Positions 1 through 5,280 are shown, numbered from the stretch's first letter. The stretch is 5,565 nt of DNA from Anaerolineales bacterium (GCA_025056515.1 JANWWB010000092.1:1-5565); one strand, 5' to 3'. Numbers and translations: made by a program. Notes: generated by a model not told the origin, from the letters alone.

Positions 1-1
1 G

Positions 2-883
2 CTGCGTGCCGGCTTGATTGCGGTCGCCTCAGGGGAACTCGACTCGGCGCTTGTGGTGGGGGTCGAGAAGATGACCGACCGTCATCCACATGAAGTCACG
101 GCTGCGTTAGCTACCGCCGCCGATGTCGATTATGAGGTCGATATGGGGATTTCGTTTGTCGGCCTGAACGCCCTGATCATGCGTCGGTATATGCACGAAT
201 ACGGCTGGAAACATGTTGATTTTGCCCCCTTTGCCATGAATGCCCACGCCAATGCACTCCATAACCCGCATGCCCGCTTGCATCAGAAAATCACGGTCGA
301 AGATTTTGAAAAATCGGCGATGATTGCAACACCGATCAACTTGCTTGATGCTTCTCCGATTGGGGACGGAGCGGCGGCGCTTTACCTTGTCCCTGCCGAG
401 ACACTACGGGGCGGAACCCGTATCCTGCTTGCCGGTTCGGGCGCGGCGACCGACACGATAGCCATTCATGACCGCGCCGAGGCACTTTTCTTGAGTGCGG
501 CCTACCGTTCTGCAAAACAGGCCTATGGGCAAGCGGGAATCGGTCCGCAGGATATTGATGTCTTTGAACTACATGATGCTTTTACCATTATGTCAGTCCT
601 GTCTTTAGAGGCATGTGGTTTTGCGGAGCGCGGTCAGGGCGTTCGTCTTGGCCTAGAGGGCGATATTTTACCCACCGGTCGTATTCCTATCACGACACGC
701 GGCGGGCTAAAAGCGCGCGGCCACCCGGTCGGCGCAACAGGTGTCTATCAGGTGGTTGAGGTTGTTCAACAGCTGCGTGGTGAGTGTGGTCCCACCCAGG
801 TCCCTGATGCTCGTATCGGCATGGCGCAGAACATCGGAGGCAGCGGGGCCACAATTGTCACCCATATCTTGAAGCGAGAGTAA
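2..883 (+). CDS. Thiolase (acetyl-CoA acetyltransferase), archaeal/SCP2-like type, 5'-truncated by window edge
   Basis: C-terminal part of a thiolase, which condenses or cleaves acyl-CoA/3-ketoacyl-CoA. The frame is already open at base 2, so the TTG at 14 is not the start; the family is about 385-390 residues and roughly 95 are missing. The nucleophilic Cys normally lies just before the LRAG segment seen at bases 2-13, so it should be only a few codons off the edge. Visible signatures are the VVGVEKM strand, the ELHDAF motif (His codon 572-574, where classical thiolases have NEAF), GHPVGATG with the catalytic His (722-724), and a C-terminal NIGGSGAT. In the last motif Asn (830-832) replaces the Cys of classical CxGG thiolases. 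HDAF plus NIGG is characteristic of the SCP2/archaeal group, whose archaeal members work with HMG-CoA synthase and a DUF35 OB-fold protein. Neither partner is visible, so any would be upstream. Family call is firm; physiological substrate is not determinable. Confidence 0.92.
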   Translation: MRAGLIAVASGELDSALVVGVEKMTDRHPHEVTAALATAADVDYEVDMGISFVGLNALIMRRYMHEYGWKHVDFAPFAMNAHANALHNPHARLHQKITVEDFEKSAMIATPINLLDASPIGDGAAALYLVPAETLRGGTRILLAGSGAATDTIAIHDRAEALFLSAAYRSAKQAYGQAGIGPQDIDVFELHDAFTIMSVLSLEACGFAERGQGVRLGLEGDILPTGRIPITTRGGLKARGHPVGATGVYQVVEVVQQLRGECGPTQVPDARIGMAQNIGGSGATIVTHILKRE

Positions 884-933
884 AGAGGGTTCTTTCGCTT
901 CTCTAAGTAAGATATAGAGAAGATCACCTTCTT
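871..933 (+). other. Three overlapping hairpins at the thiolase 3' end (terminator/attenuator-like)
   Basis: Hairpin A pairs 871-880 with 892-901: ten pairs including one G-U, with the thiolase TAA (881-883) in its 11-base loop. Hairpin B pairs 898-905 (CTTCTCTA) with 915-922 (TAGAGAAG): eight perfect pairs and a 9-base loop. Hairpin C pairs 918-922 (AGAAG) with 928-932 (CTTCT). B shares bases with both A and C, so A plus C and B alone are alternative folds. No uninterrupted T-run follows any of them, so a canonical intrinsic terminator is not supported. The element could be a 3'-end-protecting structure, a weak terminator, or chance in a purine/pyrimidine-skewed spacer. Confidence 0.4.
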
Positions 934-972
934 CATCTTGCCATCATTGGGCGACTTTTGTGCCTGCCTAAG

Positions 973-981
973 TGCTATAAC
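973..981 (+). promoter_or_regulatory. Extended -10 promoter element of cutA
   Basis: The sequence TGC-TATAAC matches the extended -10 consensus TGn-TATAAT with one mismatch. No convincing -35 is present at 16-18 bases upstream, which is typical of extended -10 promoters. Predicted transcription start is near 988, leaving a leader of about 18 bases that contains the SD AAGGAG at 991-996. This placement also argues against the longer in-frame start at 958, which would lie upstream of the promoter. Confidence 0.5.
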
Positions 982-1005
982 ATTTCGCGCAAGGAGACGC
1001 TCGTC

Positions 1006-1344
1006 ATGGAGAATGAGTTTCTGGTCCTTCTAATCACTGCGCCTAACGATGAAAGCGGTCGCGAGATTGCTCGCGCCCTGGTGGAAAAGCGCTTGGCGGC
1101 TTGCGTCAACCTGCTGCCAGGCGTGACCTCGATGTACCACTGGGAAGGCAAATTGCAGGAGGATTCCGAAGTTTTGCTCATTTGCAAGACTCACCGCAGC
1201 CGCCTAGCCGCGCTTGAGGAAGAAGTCAAGAGCCTCCATCCCTATCAGGTGCCCGAAATCATCGCTTTGCCGGTCGTCGCCGGTCTGCAGACCTACTTGA
1301 CTTGGGTAGGAGAGATCGTGCAAATGCCCGACTCGGCTTCATGA
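1006..1344 (+). CDS. cutA: CutA, divalent-cation tolerance protein
   Basis: CutA is a small, very stable trimeric cytosolic protein with a ferredoxin-like fold. It was genetically linked to Cu2+ tolerance in E. coli, but its molecular activity remains unsettled. The 112-residue product is the usual family length and has the family signature in order: LVLLITAPN strand at the N-terminus, KRLAACVN (residues 28-35), SMYHWEGK (42-49), and HPYQVPEI (78-85) near the C-terminus. I chose ATG 1006 because AAGGAG lies nine bases upstream and the family begins right at this strand. An in-frame extension to TTG 958 would add 16 residues of unlike sequence and run through the promoter. It appears monocistronic: its own promoter is upstream, and a 326-base gap follows before the next gene. 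The sequence looks intact. Confidence 0.95.
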   Translation: MENEFLVLLITAPNDESGREIARALVEKRLAACVNLLPGVTSMYHWEGKLQEDSEVLLICKTHRSRLAALEEEVKSLHPYQVPEIIALPVVAGLQTYLTWVGEIVQMPDSAS

Positions 1345-1347
1345 TGA

Positions 1348-1506
1348 TGTTCCTACAGCCCACTTTACTTTTCCTTAGGGCATTTTGGAACATCCTCTCC
1401 AAATCGTTTCAAGCATGATGATGTGGAAGACCACTCTGAACTTGTCAGCGTCCTAATGCACGAACTTGCTCATCTTCTAATGCATACAAAGATAGTAAAG
1501 CCCTAG
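1348..1506 (+). pseudogene. Possible relic of an HExxH metalloprotease (ImmA/IrrE-like)
   Basis: The frame is open from just after two consecutive in-frame TGA codons (1342-1347) to TAG 1504-1506. Its last third reads EDHSELVSVLMHELAH then LLMH, with HELAH at 1459-1473. HELAHLLxH is the zinc-binding helix typical of ImmA/IrrE and related zincin-like proteins. There is no ATG upstream of the motif in this frame, no SD, and only an internal GTG (1423). A shift of one base near 1499-1504 would join it to an open frame reading SLVLDEEALRR, where an acidic third ligand might be expected. This is inference: it could equally be chance coding in a spacer. No such full-length gene exists here. Confidence 0.25.
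1438..1485 (+). repeat. Two tandem 24-bp imperfect direct repeats
   Basis: GAACTTG-N8-CTAATGCA occurs at 1438-1460 and again at 1462-1484, an exact 24-base period. The two outer blocks (7 and 8 bases) are identical between copies, while the 8-base cores differ almost completely. The pattern of conserved edges with a divergent core resembles paired protein-binding sites. The period is also exactly eight codons, and the same repeat encodes ELxxxLMH twice in the HELAH frame. It is therefore unclear whether the repeat reflects DNA binding, a peptide repeat or a small duplication. Confidence 0.5.
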
Positions 1507-1670
1507 CCTAGTACTAGACGAGGAGGCCCTCCGAAGATCTGGGAGATTGCCTCGGCGGCTGCCCTACCTCGCCGTGACCCGATACCCTAGGTTTGTAACA
1601 GAGCGATTCCTCTGCATCGGTTGCGTTGCGCGATTCGATGCATGCCACATTATGTTTGGAGAACCCACCC

Positions 1671-2201
1671 ATGACGGTTCCACCCGTTCCACTCCCCGAA
1701 TCTTACTGGGTGATTCCAGGCCGCTTTCTGGCCGGTGAATATCCGGGGCTGGGCACCGACTTCCAGGTTCGTAAGCGCCTCACTGCTCTTCTGCTGGCCG
1801 GCGTGGATACGTTTATCAACTTGACCTGGCCTGGTGAACTTCCACCCTACGAGGATGTTTTGCATGAAGAAGCACGCCTGCTTGACAAAACGGTGACCTG
1901 TCTGCGCTTTCCGATTCCAGATTTTGGTGTACCGACGCCGCGCGAGATGGGCCGCATTCTGGACACGATAGATGCTGCTCTGGCCGATGGTCACAATCTC
2001 TACCTTCACTGCTGGGGTGGGGTAGGACGCACTGGCACAACGGTTGGATGTTACCTCGTTCGGCATGGTTTGCGTGGCGAGCAGGCCCTTGCACAATTGG
2101 CGGAATGGTGGCGTGCTGTCCCCAAGAGCATCCGCCACCCTCGCTCCCCAGAGACCGATGTCCAGAGAAGGTTTGTCCTCACCTGGAAAGACGGAGCATG
2201 A
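1671..2201 (+). CDS. Dual-specificity/tyrosine-type protein phosphatase (Cys-based)
   Basis: The predicted cytosolic phosphatase of 176 residues uses the cysteine-phosphate mechanism. The P-loop HCWGGVGRTGT is at residues 113-123 and contains the HCx5R(T) signature, with nucleophile Cys114 and Arg120. Asp84 in PIPDFGVP, about 30 residues upstream, is placed like the general acid loop of dual-specificity phosphatases. The N-terminus (SYWVIPGRFLAGEYPG) and a following INLT strand match the compact DSP fold. There is no signal peptide or membrane segment. ATG 1671 is chosen because GGAG (1658-1661) lies nine bases upstream; the in-frame ATG 1638 and TTG 1626 lack an SD. The methyltransferase gene follows ten bases later, suggesting co-transcription. 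The true substrate (phosphotyrosine, phosphoserine, nucleotide or lipid) cannot be read from sequence. Confidence 0.87.
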   Translation: MTVPPVPLPESYWVIPGRFLAGEYPGLGTDFQVRKRLTALLLAGVDTFINLTWPGELPPYEDVLHEEARLLDKTVTCLRFPIPDFGVPTPREMGRILDTIDAALADGHNLYLHCWGGVGRTGTTVGCYLVRHGLRGEQALAQLAEWWRAVPKSIRHPRSPETDVQRRFVLTWKDGA

Positions 2202-2211
2202 TAACGATGAG

Positions 2212-2949
2212 ATGATTGTGGATTGGCATCAGCGCTATCTCCAACAAGCCGGCTGGACGCGCGACGTGCGCATCTATCTCTTCGAACGCGCCGGAATCCA
2301 GCAGGCGCGGCGCGTGCTGGAGGTTGGCTGCGGCACCGGTGCTGTGCTGGCCGAAGTCCCCGCCTTGGCAACCCGCTTCGGCTTAGACCTCGAGCCGGCC
2401 CATCTGAGCGAAGCGCATAAGCATGTTCCGGAAGCATTCCTCGTCTGCGCCGATGCGCACCATTTACCCTTTTCCGATTGTGTCTTCGACATCACCTTTT
2501 GTCATTTCCTTCTCCTGTGGGTACGTGACCCGCTTCAAGCGCTTTTGGAGATGAGACGCGTGACACGTCCTCATGGGGCTGTGTTGGCGTTCGCCGAACC
2601 CGACTACAGCCGCCGTATAGATGAACCTGCCACCCTCGCACCGCTCGGCTTTTGGCAGACCGAATCGCTCCGACTCCAAGGCGCAGACCCCTTTCTGGGA
2701 GCACGGCTGGCTGACTTATTCTACCAAGCCGGGATTCGCTTGCTCGAAACGGGAATCCTGCAGGAGCGTCGCAACGTTCCGTCACGGCCTCGAGAGCGAG
2801 AACTGGAATGGGAAGTGCTAGCGGCTGATTTGAGGGGACTGCTCTCGCCAGAGGAGATTTCCCGTTTCGAGAAATTGGATGCTGAAGCCTGGGCTAAGGG
2901 GACACGTCGCCTGTACGTCCCGGTTCATTTTGCGCTCGGCGTAGTATAA
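2212..2949 (+). CDS. Class I SAM-dependent methyltransferase
   Basis: A 245-residue Rossmann-fold methyltransferase of the Methyltransf_11/UbiE-like type. Motif I, VLEVGCGTG, is at residues 35-43 and binds SAM. The acidic end of strand 2 follows at GLDLEP (Asp59), then ADAHHLPF (79-87) for the adenine-contacting loop and FDITFCHFLLLW (92-103) for motif IV. Next come the RRVTRPHG turn (115-122) and FAEPDY (127-132). The frame is open far upstream to TTG 2044, but that region is the phosphatase gene in another frame. ATG 2212 is the first in-frame ATG and starts ten bases after the phosphatase stop. The only SD-like GGAG (2193-2196) is 15 bases away, so initiation probably relies on coupling to the upstream gene. 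The target molecule is unknown. The last codons overlap the lepB -10 element. Confidence 0.88.
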   Translation: MIVDWHQRYLQQAGWTRDVRIYLFERAGIQQARRVLEVGCGTGAVLAEVPALATRFGLDLEPAHLSEAHKHVPEAFLVCADAHHLPFSDCVFDITFCHFLLLWVRDPLQALLEMRRVTRPHGAVLAFAEPDYSRRIDEPATLAPLGFWQTESLRLQGADPFLGARLADLFYQAGIRLLETGILQERRNVPSRPRERELEWEVLAADLRGLLSPEEISRFEKLDAEAWAKGTRRLYVPVHFALGVV

Positions 2950-2950
2950 T
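2945..2950 (+). promoter_or_regulatory. Consensus -10 (TATAAT) for leaderless lepB transcription
   Basis: A perfect TATAAT overlaps the TAA stop (2947-2949) of the methyltransferase gene. Only eight bases separate it from the lepB ATG at 2959. Transcription normally begins about seven bases after the -10, so the mRNA would start at or within a couple of bases of the ATG. There is no SD in the intervening CACCCCCG, consistent with a leaderless transcript. No good -35 is visible at 16-18 bases; GGTTCA at 2922-2927 is a poor match. Confidence 0.6.
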
Positions 2951-2958
2951 CACCCCCG

Positions 2959-3585
2959 ATGAATAGCTTGCCTCTGGAGAACGTACCTCAGAAGCGACCG
3001 ACAAAAAAGGTCTCTTTCTTCAGGGACGTGATAGAGACCTTGTTGTTGGCGTTGGTGCTTTTTATCGCTATCAACTTGGTCTCGGCGCGGGTGAAAGTGG
3101 AGGGATTTTCCATGCAACCTACGCTGGACCATCAACAATTTGTCTTGGTCAGTCGCCTGACGCCGCGTTTTATTCCTTTGCAGCGCGGAGATATTGTCGT
3201 CTTTCGACCCCCGATGTATCCCCATGCCACTTGGCTGGAGACTTTGATTGGGCTTCCGGGGGTGCATTCGGAGTTTGAGGACTACATTAAACGTGTCATT
3301 GGATTGCCTGGGGAGACGGTGACAGTTCGGGATGGACAGGTTTGGATCAACGGCACGTGGTTGAATGAGCCCTATGTTGCTGAACCGCCACGTTATGAAG
3401 GAAGGTGGGAGGTGCCAGAGGGATACGTGTTCGTGCTAGGAGATAACCGAAACAATTCTTCTGATTCGCACAGTTGGGGCGTTTTACCGATTGAGAATAT
3501 CCTTGGTAAAGCCATCTTAGTCTATTGGCCATTTTCGGCCTGGAAAGTTCTCGATTCAGGACCTGTGGTTCAGGCTGCGCCTTAA
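2959..3585 (+). CDS. lepB: Signal peptidase I
   Basis: LepB is the membrane-bound serine/lysine protease that removes signal peptides from Sec- and Tat-exported proteins; its catalytic domain faces outside the membrane. The 208-residue product has a short basic cytosolic N-terminus (KRPTKK, 12-17) and one hydrophobic anchor at about 24-43. Box B is GFSMQPTL with nucleophile Ser51, box C follows (QRGDIVVFR), box D is [11 protein letters not shown] with general base Lys111, and box E is [14 protein letters not shown] (161-174). The single anchor and size fit the small Gram-positive-like/SipS class rather than the two-anchor E. coli form. A moderately long insertion (about 84-108, PPMYPHATW onward) precedes box D. 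ATG 2959 fits the domain start and lacks an SD, as expected of the leaderless promoter just upstream. The gene is intact. Confidence 0.97.
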   Translation: MNSLPLENVPQKRPTKKVSFFRDVIETLLLALVLFIAINLVSARVKVEGFSMQPTLDHQQFVLVSRLTPRFIPLQRGDIVVFRPPMYPHATWLETLIGLPGVHSEFEDYIKRVIGLPGETVTVRDGQVWINGTWLNEPYVAEPPRYEGRWEVPEGYVFVLGDNRNNSSDSHSWGVLPIENILGKAILVYWPFSAWKVLDSGPVVQAAP

Positions 3586-3591
3586 AAAAAA

Positions 3592-3620
3592 TTGACAACC
3601 GGCGCAAATGCTGGCAAAAT
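3592..3620 (+). promoter_or_regulatory. Sigma70-type promoter of the deoC operon (P1)
   Basis: Perfect -35 TTGACA (3592-3597), 17-base spacer, and CAAAAT (3615-3620), four of six -10 matches. It begins six bases after the lepB stop codon. A run of eight A residues (3584-3591) directly precedes the -35, as in UP elements. An imperfect dyad CCGGC-N6-GCTGG (3599-3603 with 3610-3614) fills the spacer and could be an operator. Predicted start is near 3627, giving a leader of about 27 bases to GTG 3654. Confidence 0.6.
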
Positions 3621-3645
3621 CCAATCAAGATATTTTATGGTTATT

Positions 3646-3672
3646 TTGACACTGTGGAACACCTGCTAAAAT
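3646..3672 (+). promoter_or_regulatory. Second TTGACA/TAAAAT pair downstream of P1 (P2 candidate)
   Basis: A second perfect TTGACA (3646-3651) is followed by TAAAAT (3667-3672) with a 15-base spacer, shorter than optimal. Both pairs are followed by CC, so the blocks at 3592-3622 and 3646-3674 look like diverged copies. P2 overlaps the GTG start assigned to deoC. If active, it would yield an mRNA lacking that start and require initiation near TTG 3738. Confidence 0.3.
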
Positions 3673-4418
3673 CCGTAGAAGAGATTCTTGCCCTGGCCGA
3701 TTCCTATGAGCAGGAGCTACCTCCTGCGCCTCCGGCTTTGCCGATTCCATTAGCAGAGGAACTGGCGAGCTGGATTGACCATACGTTACTTAAGCCTGAA
3801 GCCACTGCGGAAGACATCAAGCGTTTGTGTGCCGAGGCGCGCCAGTATCGGTTTGCTACAGTATGCGTCAATCCGGTCTATGTATCGCTGGCGCGCAGCT
3901 TGCTCGAAGGGTCGGGCGTGGGCGTCTGTGCTGTCGTTGCGTTTCCGCTCGGAGCCACGCTGCCCGAAGACAAGGCCTACGAGACGCAACGGGTGATTCG
4001 AAACGGCGCCATGGAAGTTGACATGGTCATGAACATTGGGGCACTCAAGGGACAAGCCTATGGCTTGGTGCTGAACGACATCCTCTTTGTTGCTCAGGAG
4101 GCGCACGAGCACGGCGCAAAGCTAAAAGTTATTCTTGAGACGGCGCTGCTCTCTCGTCGTGAGAAGATTCTGGCTTGCCTATTTGCCCGGGCGGCCGGAG
4201 CAGATTTTGTCAAAACATCCACCGGTTTTGGCCCCGGTGGGGCAACCGTGGAAGATGTCGCCCTGATGCGTCGCGTTGTAGGTGAGACAATGGGTGTTAA
4301 GGCTTCGGGTGGTATTCGTTCTTGGAAAGACGCCAGAGCGATGATCGCCGCCGGTGCCAATCGGCTGGGTGCAAGTGCAGGTGTGACCATTCTTCGTGAG
4401 GCAATGTCGAATGAGTGA
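3654..4418 (+). CDS. deoC: Deoxyribose-phosphate aldolase
   Basis: DeoC is a cytosolic class I aldolase that cleaves 2-deoxyribose 5-phosphate to glyceraldehyde 3-phosphate and acetaldehyde in deoxynucleoside catabolism. Family signatures in order (numbered from GTG 3654) are [11 protein letters not shown] (41-51), VCVNP (70-74), FPLGAT (97-102) and [11 protein letters not shown] (121-131) with Asp123. Next are [13 protein letters not shown] (186-198) with Schiff-base Lys187, GVKASGGIR (214-222) with proton-relay Lys216, and the phosphate-loop GASAG (239-243). All catalytic residues are present. The start is uncertain. GTG 3654 gives 254 residues but has no SD. TTG 3738 would give 226, closer to many DeoC proteins, and removes an acidic, Pro-rich N-terminal tail while keeping the barrel. 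The frame stays open further upstream only by overlap with lepB. The zinc-finger gene overlaps its last eight bases. Confidence 0.96.
   Translation: MEHLLKSVEEILALADSYEQELPPAPPALPIPLAEELASWIDHTLLKPEATAEDIKRLCAEARQYRFATVCVNPVYVSLARSLLEGSGVGVCAVVAFPLGATLPEDKAYETQRVIRNGAMEVDMVMNIGALKGQAYGLVLNDILFVAQEAHEHGAKLKVILETALLSRREKILACLFARAAGADFVKTSTGFGPGGATVEDVALMRRVVGETMGVKASGGIRSWKDARAMIAAGANRLGASAGVTILREAMSNE
3710..3727 (+). other. Perfect 7-bp hairpin with tetraloop in the deoC 5' region
   Basis: GCAGGAG (3710-3716) pairs perfectly with CTCCTGC (3721-3727) across a CTAC loop. The left arm contains AGGAG, an SD-like sequence, so the hairpin would hide it. It lies 10 bases before the alternative TTG start at 3738 and inside the coding sequence if GTG 3654 is used. 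A role in choosing the start is inference; the hairpin itself is directly visible. Confidence 0.45.
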
Positions 4419-4698
4419 AGCGTATCCTACCTATCCTTGCCACGAGTGCCAAGCCGGCGTAATGCGCCTACAGTTTGTCACGTACTTTACTTGGCTGGAT
4501 CAGGAATTGATTACTGTTCCCAACTTTCCGGCCTGGGTTTGTGATGTCTGTGGACGGCGAGAATATGACCAACGCGCCTTGGCCTCGCTTCAGGTGATGC
4601 TCAATCCTGAAGCCGGGCGGCCGGTACAATCTTCAAAGCGTCTTCGCCGTTCACCCCCCCAAAAGACCAAAGAGATACGTCCTTCCTCTCACGAGTAA
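4411..4698 (+). CDS. YgiT/MqsA-type zinc-finger protein (orphan)
   Basis: A 95-residue protein with two CxxC knuckles, Cys10/Cys13 (CHEC) and Cys44/Cys47 (CDVC). They are separated by about 30 residues containing a VPNFPAWVC stretch. This arrangement matches the YgiT-type zinc-finger domain that forms the N-terminal half of the MqsA antitoxin, where it binds zinc structurally. The MqsA C-terminal HTH domain is absent. Instead there is a short basic, Pro/Ser-rich tail ([12 protein letters not shown], 76-87) that could bind nucleic acid or be disordered. There is no MqsR-like toxin gene beside it. ATG 4411 overlaps the deoC stop by eight bases, and GAGG (4398-4401) lies nine bases upstream; the in-frame upstream GTG 4396 overlaps that SD and is less likely. 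Function is unknown; such orphans are common in bacteria. Confidence 0.82.
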   Translation: MSEAYPTYPCHECQAGVMRLQFVTYFTWLDQELITVPNFPAWVCDVCGRREYDQRALASLQVMLNPEAGRPVQSSKRLRRSPPQKTKEIRPSSHE

Positions 4699-4724
4699 AG
4701 CAGCCTTTGAAAGGATGATCTGTC

Positions 4725-5255
4725 ATGACGACAGACAAGGTGACGCATCGTCTGGTCACAACAGATTTCCTGACCCCCAGTTACCGGATTGTCGGCAAAG
4801 TCATGACGCCGAATACCGGCCTAACCGGTCTGATGAACGACACAACCAACTCGTTTATGGAAATCTTAGAAGCCAAGCTGGCGCGCGTGCATATGCCGAC
4901 GAAGCTCGTAGGGGAATACAACGTGTTGAACCTGGTCAAACCCAACATTTTTGCCGTCTGCCTGACACGGCGTGAAGACCTAGGCCCACAGGCCCTGGCG
5001 CGTGGGGGATTTCAGAAAATCCTTAAGTATCCGGTCAAAATTGCTACGCCGGTCTATGAACTCGAGGGTGTCATTGAGTGGCCAGGGCGTTTTGATTTTG
5101 CGGCTATTATGGTCGAGGGAATTCGTGACTTTCTCCCGATTTATGATGCTACCCTGACCGCTATTCTCATTCCACAACTCAAAATTGAGAGTCCGGCCAT
5201 CCTTTTCAATCGTCGACATGTAGACTGGTTGGGGCTCCTTTCTGAGACAAAATAA
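4725..5255 (+). CDS. Conserved-looking hypothetical protein, 176 residues
   Basis: I do not recognise a named family. The coding call is firm: ATG 4725 has AAGGA (4711-4715) nine bases upstream, the frame is clean, and the spacing from the zinc-finger gene is 26 bases, consistent with one operon. The protein is soluble, with no signal peptide or membrane span. It is rich in predicted beta-strands (PSYRIVGKVMT, KLVGEYNVLNLV, NIFAVCLTRR, YPVKIATPVYELEGVIEW, SPAILFNRRHVDWL). An FDFAAIMVEGIRDFLPIYDATLTAIL stretch (about 123-148) looks helical in part. It vaguely recalls Chloroflexota hypothetical proteins from memory, which I cannot verify. No Cys/His metal cluster, P-loop or catalytic signature is apparent. 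A beta-rich ligand-binding or PilZ-like sensory role would be speculation. Confidence 0.85.
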   Translation: MTTDKVTHRLVTTDFLTPSYRIVGKVMTPNTGLTGLMNDTTNSFMEILEAKLARVHMPTKLVGEYNVLNLVKPNIFAVCLTRREDLGPQALARGGFQKILKYPVKIATPVYELEGVIEWPGRFDFAAIMVEGIRDFLPIYDATLTAILIPQLKIESPAILFNRRHVDWLGLLSETK

Positions 5256-5280
5256 CGGCTCTTATCGTGATGTTTTTCCA

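Larger units (their letters stand above)
1345..1670 (+). other. 326-base spacer between cutA and the phosphatase gene
   Basis: There is no confidently called gene here. The first ~160 bases are AT-richer and contain the start-less HELAH open frame and the 24-bp direct repeat listed separately. The last ~160 bases are GC-richer. They hold a perfect 10-bp palindrome CTAGTACTAG (1508-1517), a GGAGG-C-CCTCC dyad (1522-1532), and a CGGCG/CGCCG dyad (1553-1557 with 1570-1574). An in-frame TTG at 1547 opens 63 codons overlapping the next gene, but it lacks a convincing SD and a recognisable product. No strong promoter for the phosphatase gene was found; TTGCGC (1626-1631) with CATTAT (1648-1653) at 16 bases is the best, weak, candidate. 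No tRNA or known riboswitch pattern was recognised. Confidence 0.5.

Noticed and set aside
911..923. Near inverted match between GATATAGAGAAGA and the TCTTTCTCTATATC at 5391-5404
   Set aside because: Short, low-complexity purine/pyrimidine tracts with an insertion; no flanking similarity, so not treated as a repeat pair.
1613..1650. tRNA-like T-loop sequence (TTCGATG)
   Set aside because: The flanking bases do not form a 5-bp T-stem and no acceptor or anticodon arm can be drawn.
1547..1738. 63-codon open frame from TTG, overlapping the phosphatase start
   Set aside because: No convincing SD, Arg-rich composition typical of a shadow frame, no recognisable motif, and it overlaps a well-supported gene. 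It is mentioned only as a possible continuation of the HELAH relic.
1650..2138. 162-codon open frame on the - strand opposite the phosphatase gene
   Set aside because: Antisense shadow of a gene with clear catalytic motifs; no domain, no SD logic.
2044..2211. N-terminal extension of the methyltransferase frame back to TTG 2044
   Set aside because: The segment is the phosphatase gene read in another frame, with no domain similarity; the methyltransferase domain fits ATG 2212.
3525..3653. N-terminal extension of the deoC frame to TTG 3525
   Set aside because: It overlaps the lepB coding end and runs through the P1 promoter; the translated segment is unlike DeoC proteins.
4715..4975. 86-codon + frame beginning ten bases before the 176-residue gene
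   Set aside because: Its ATG lies at the end of the SD of the real gene and its translation is His/Asp/Arg-rich without structure; the 4725 frame is longer, well initiated and protein-like.
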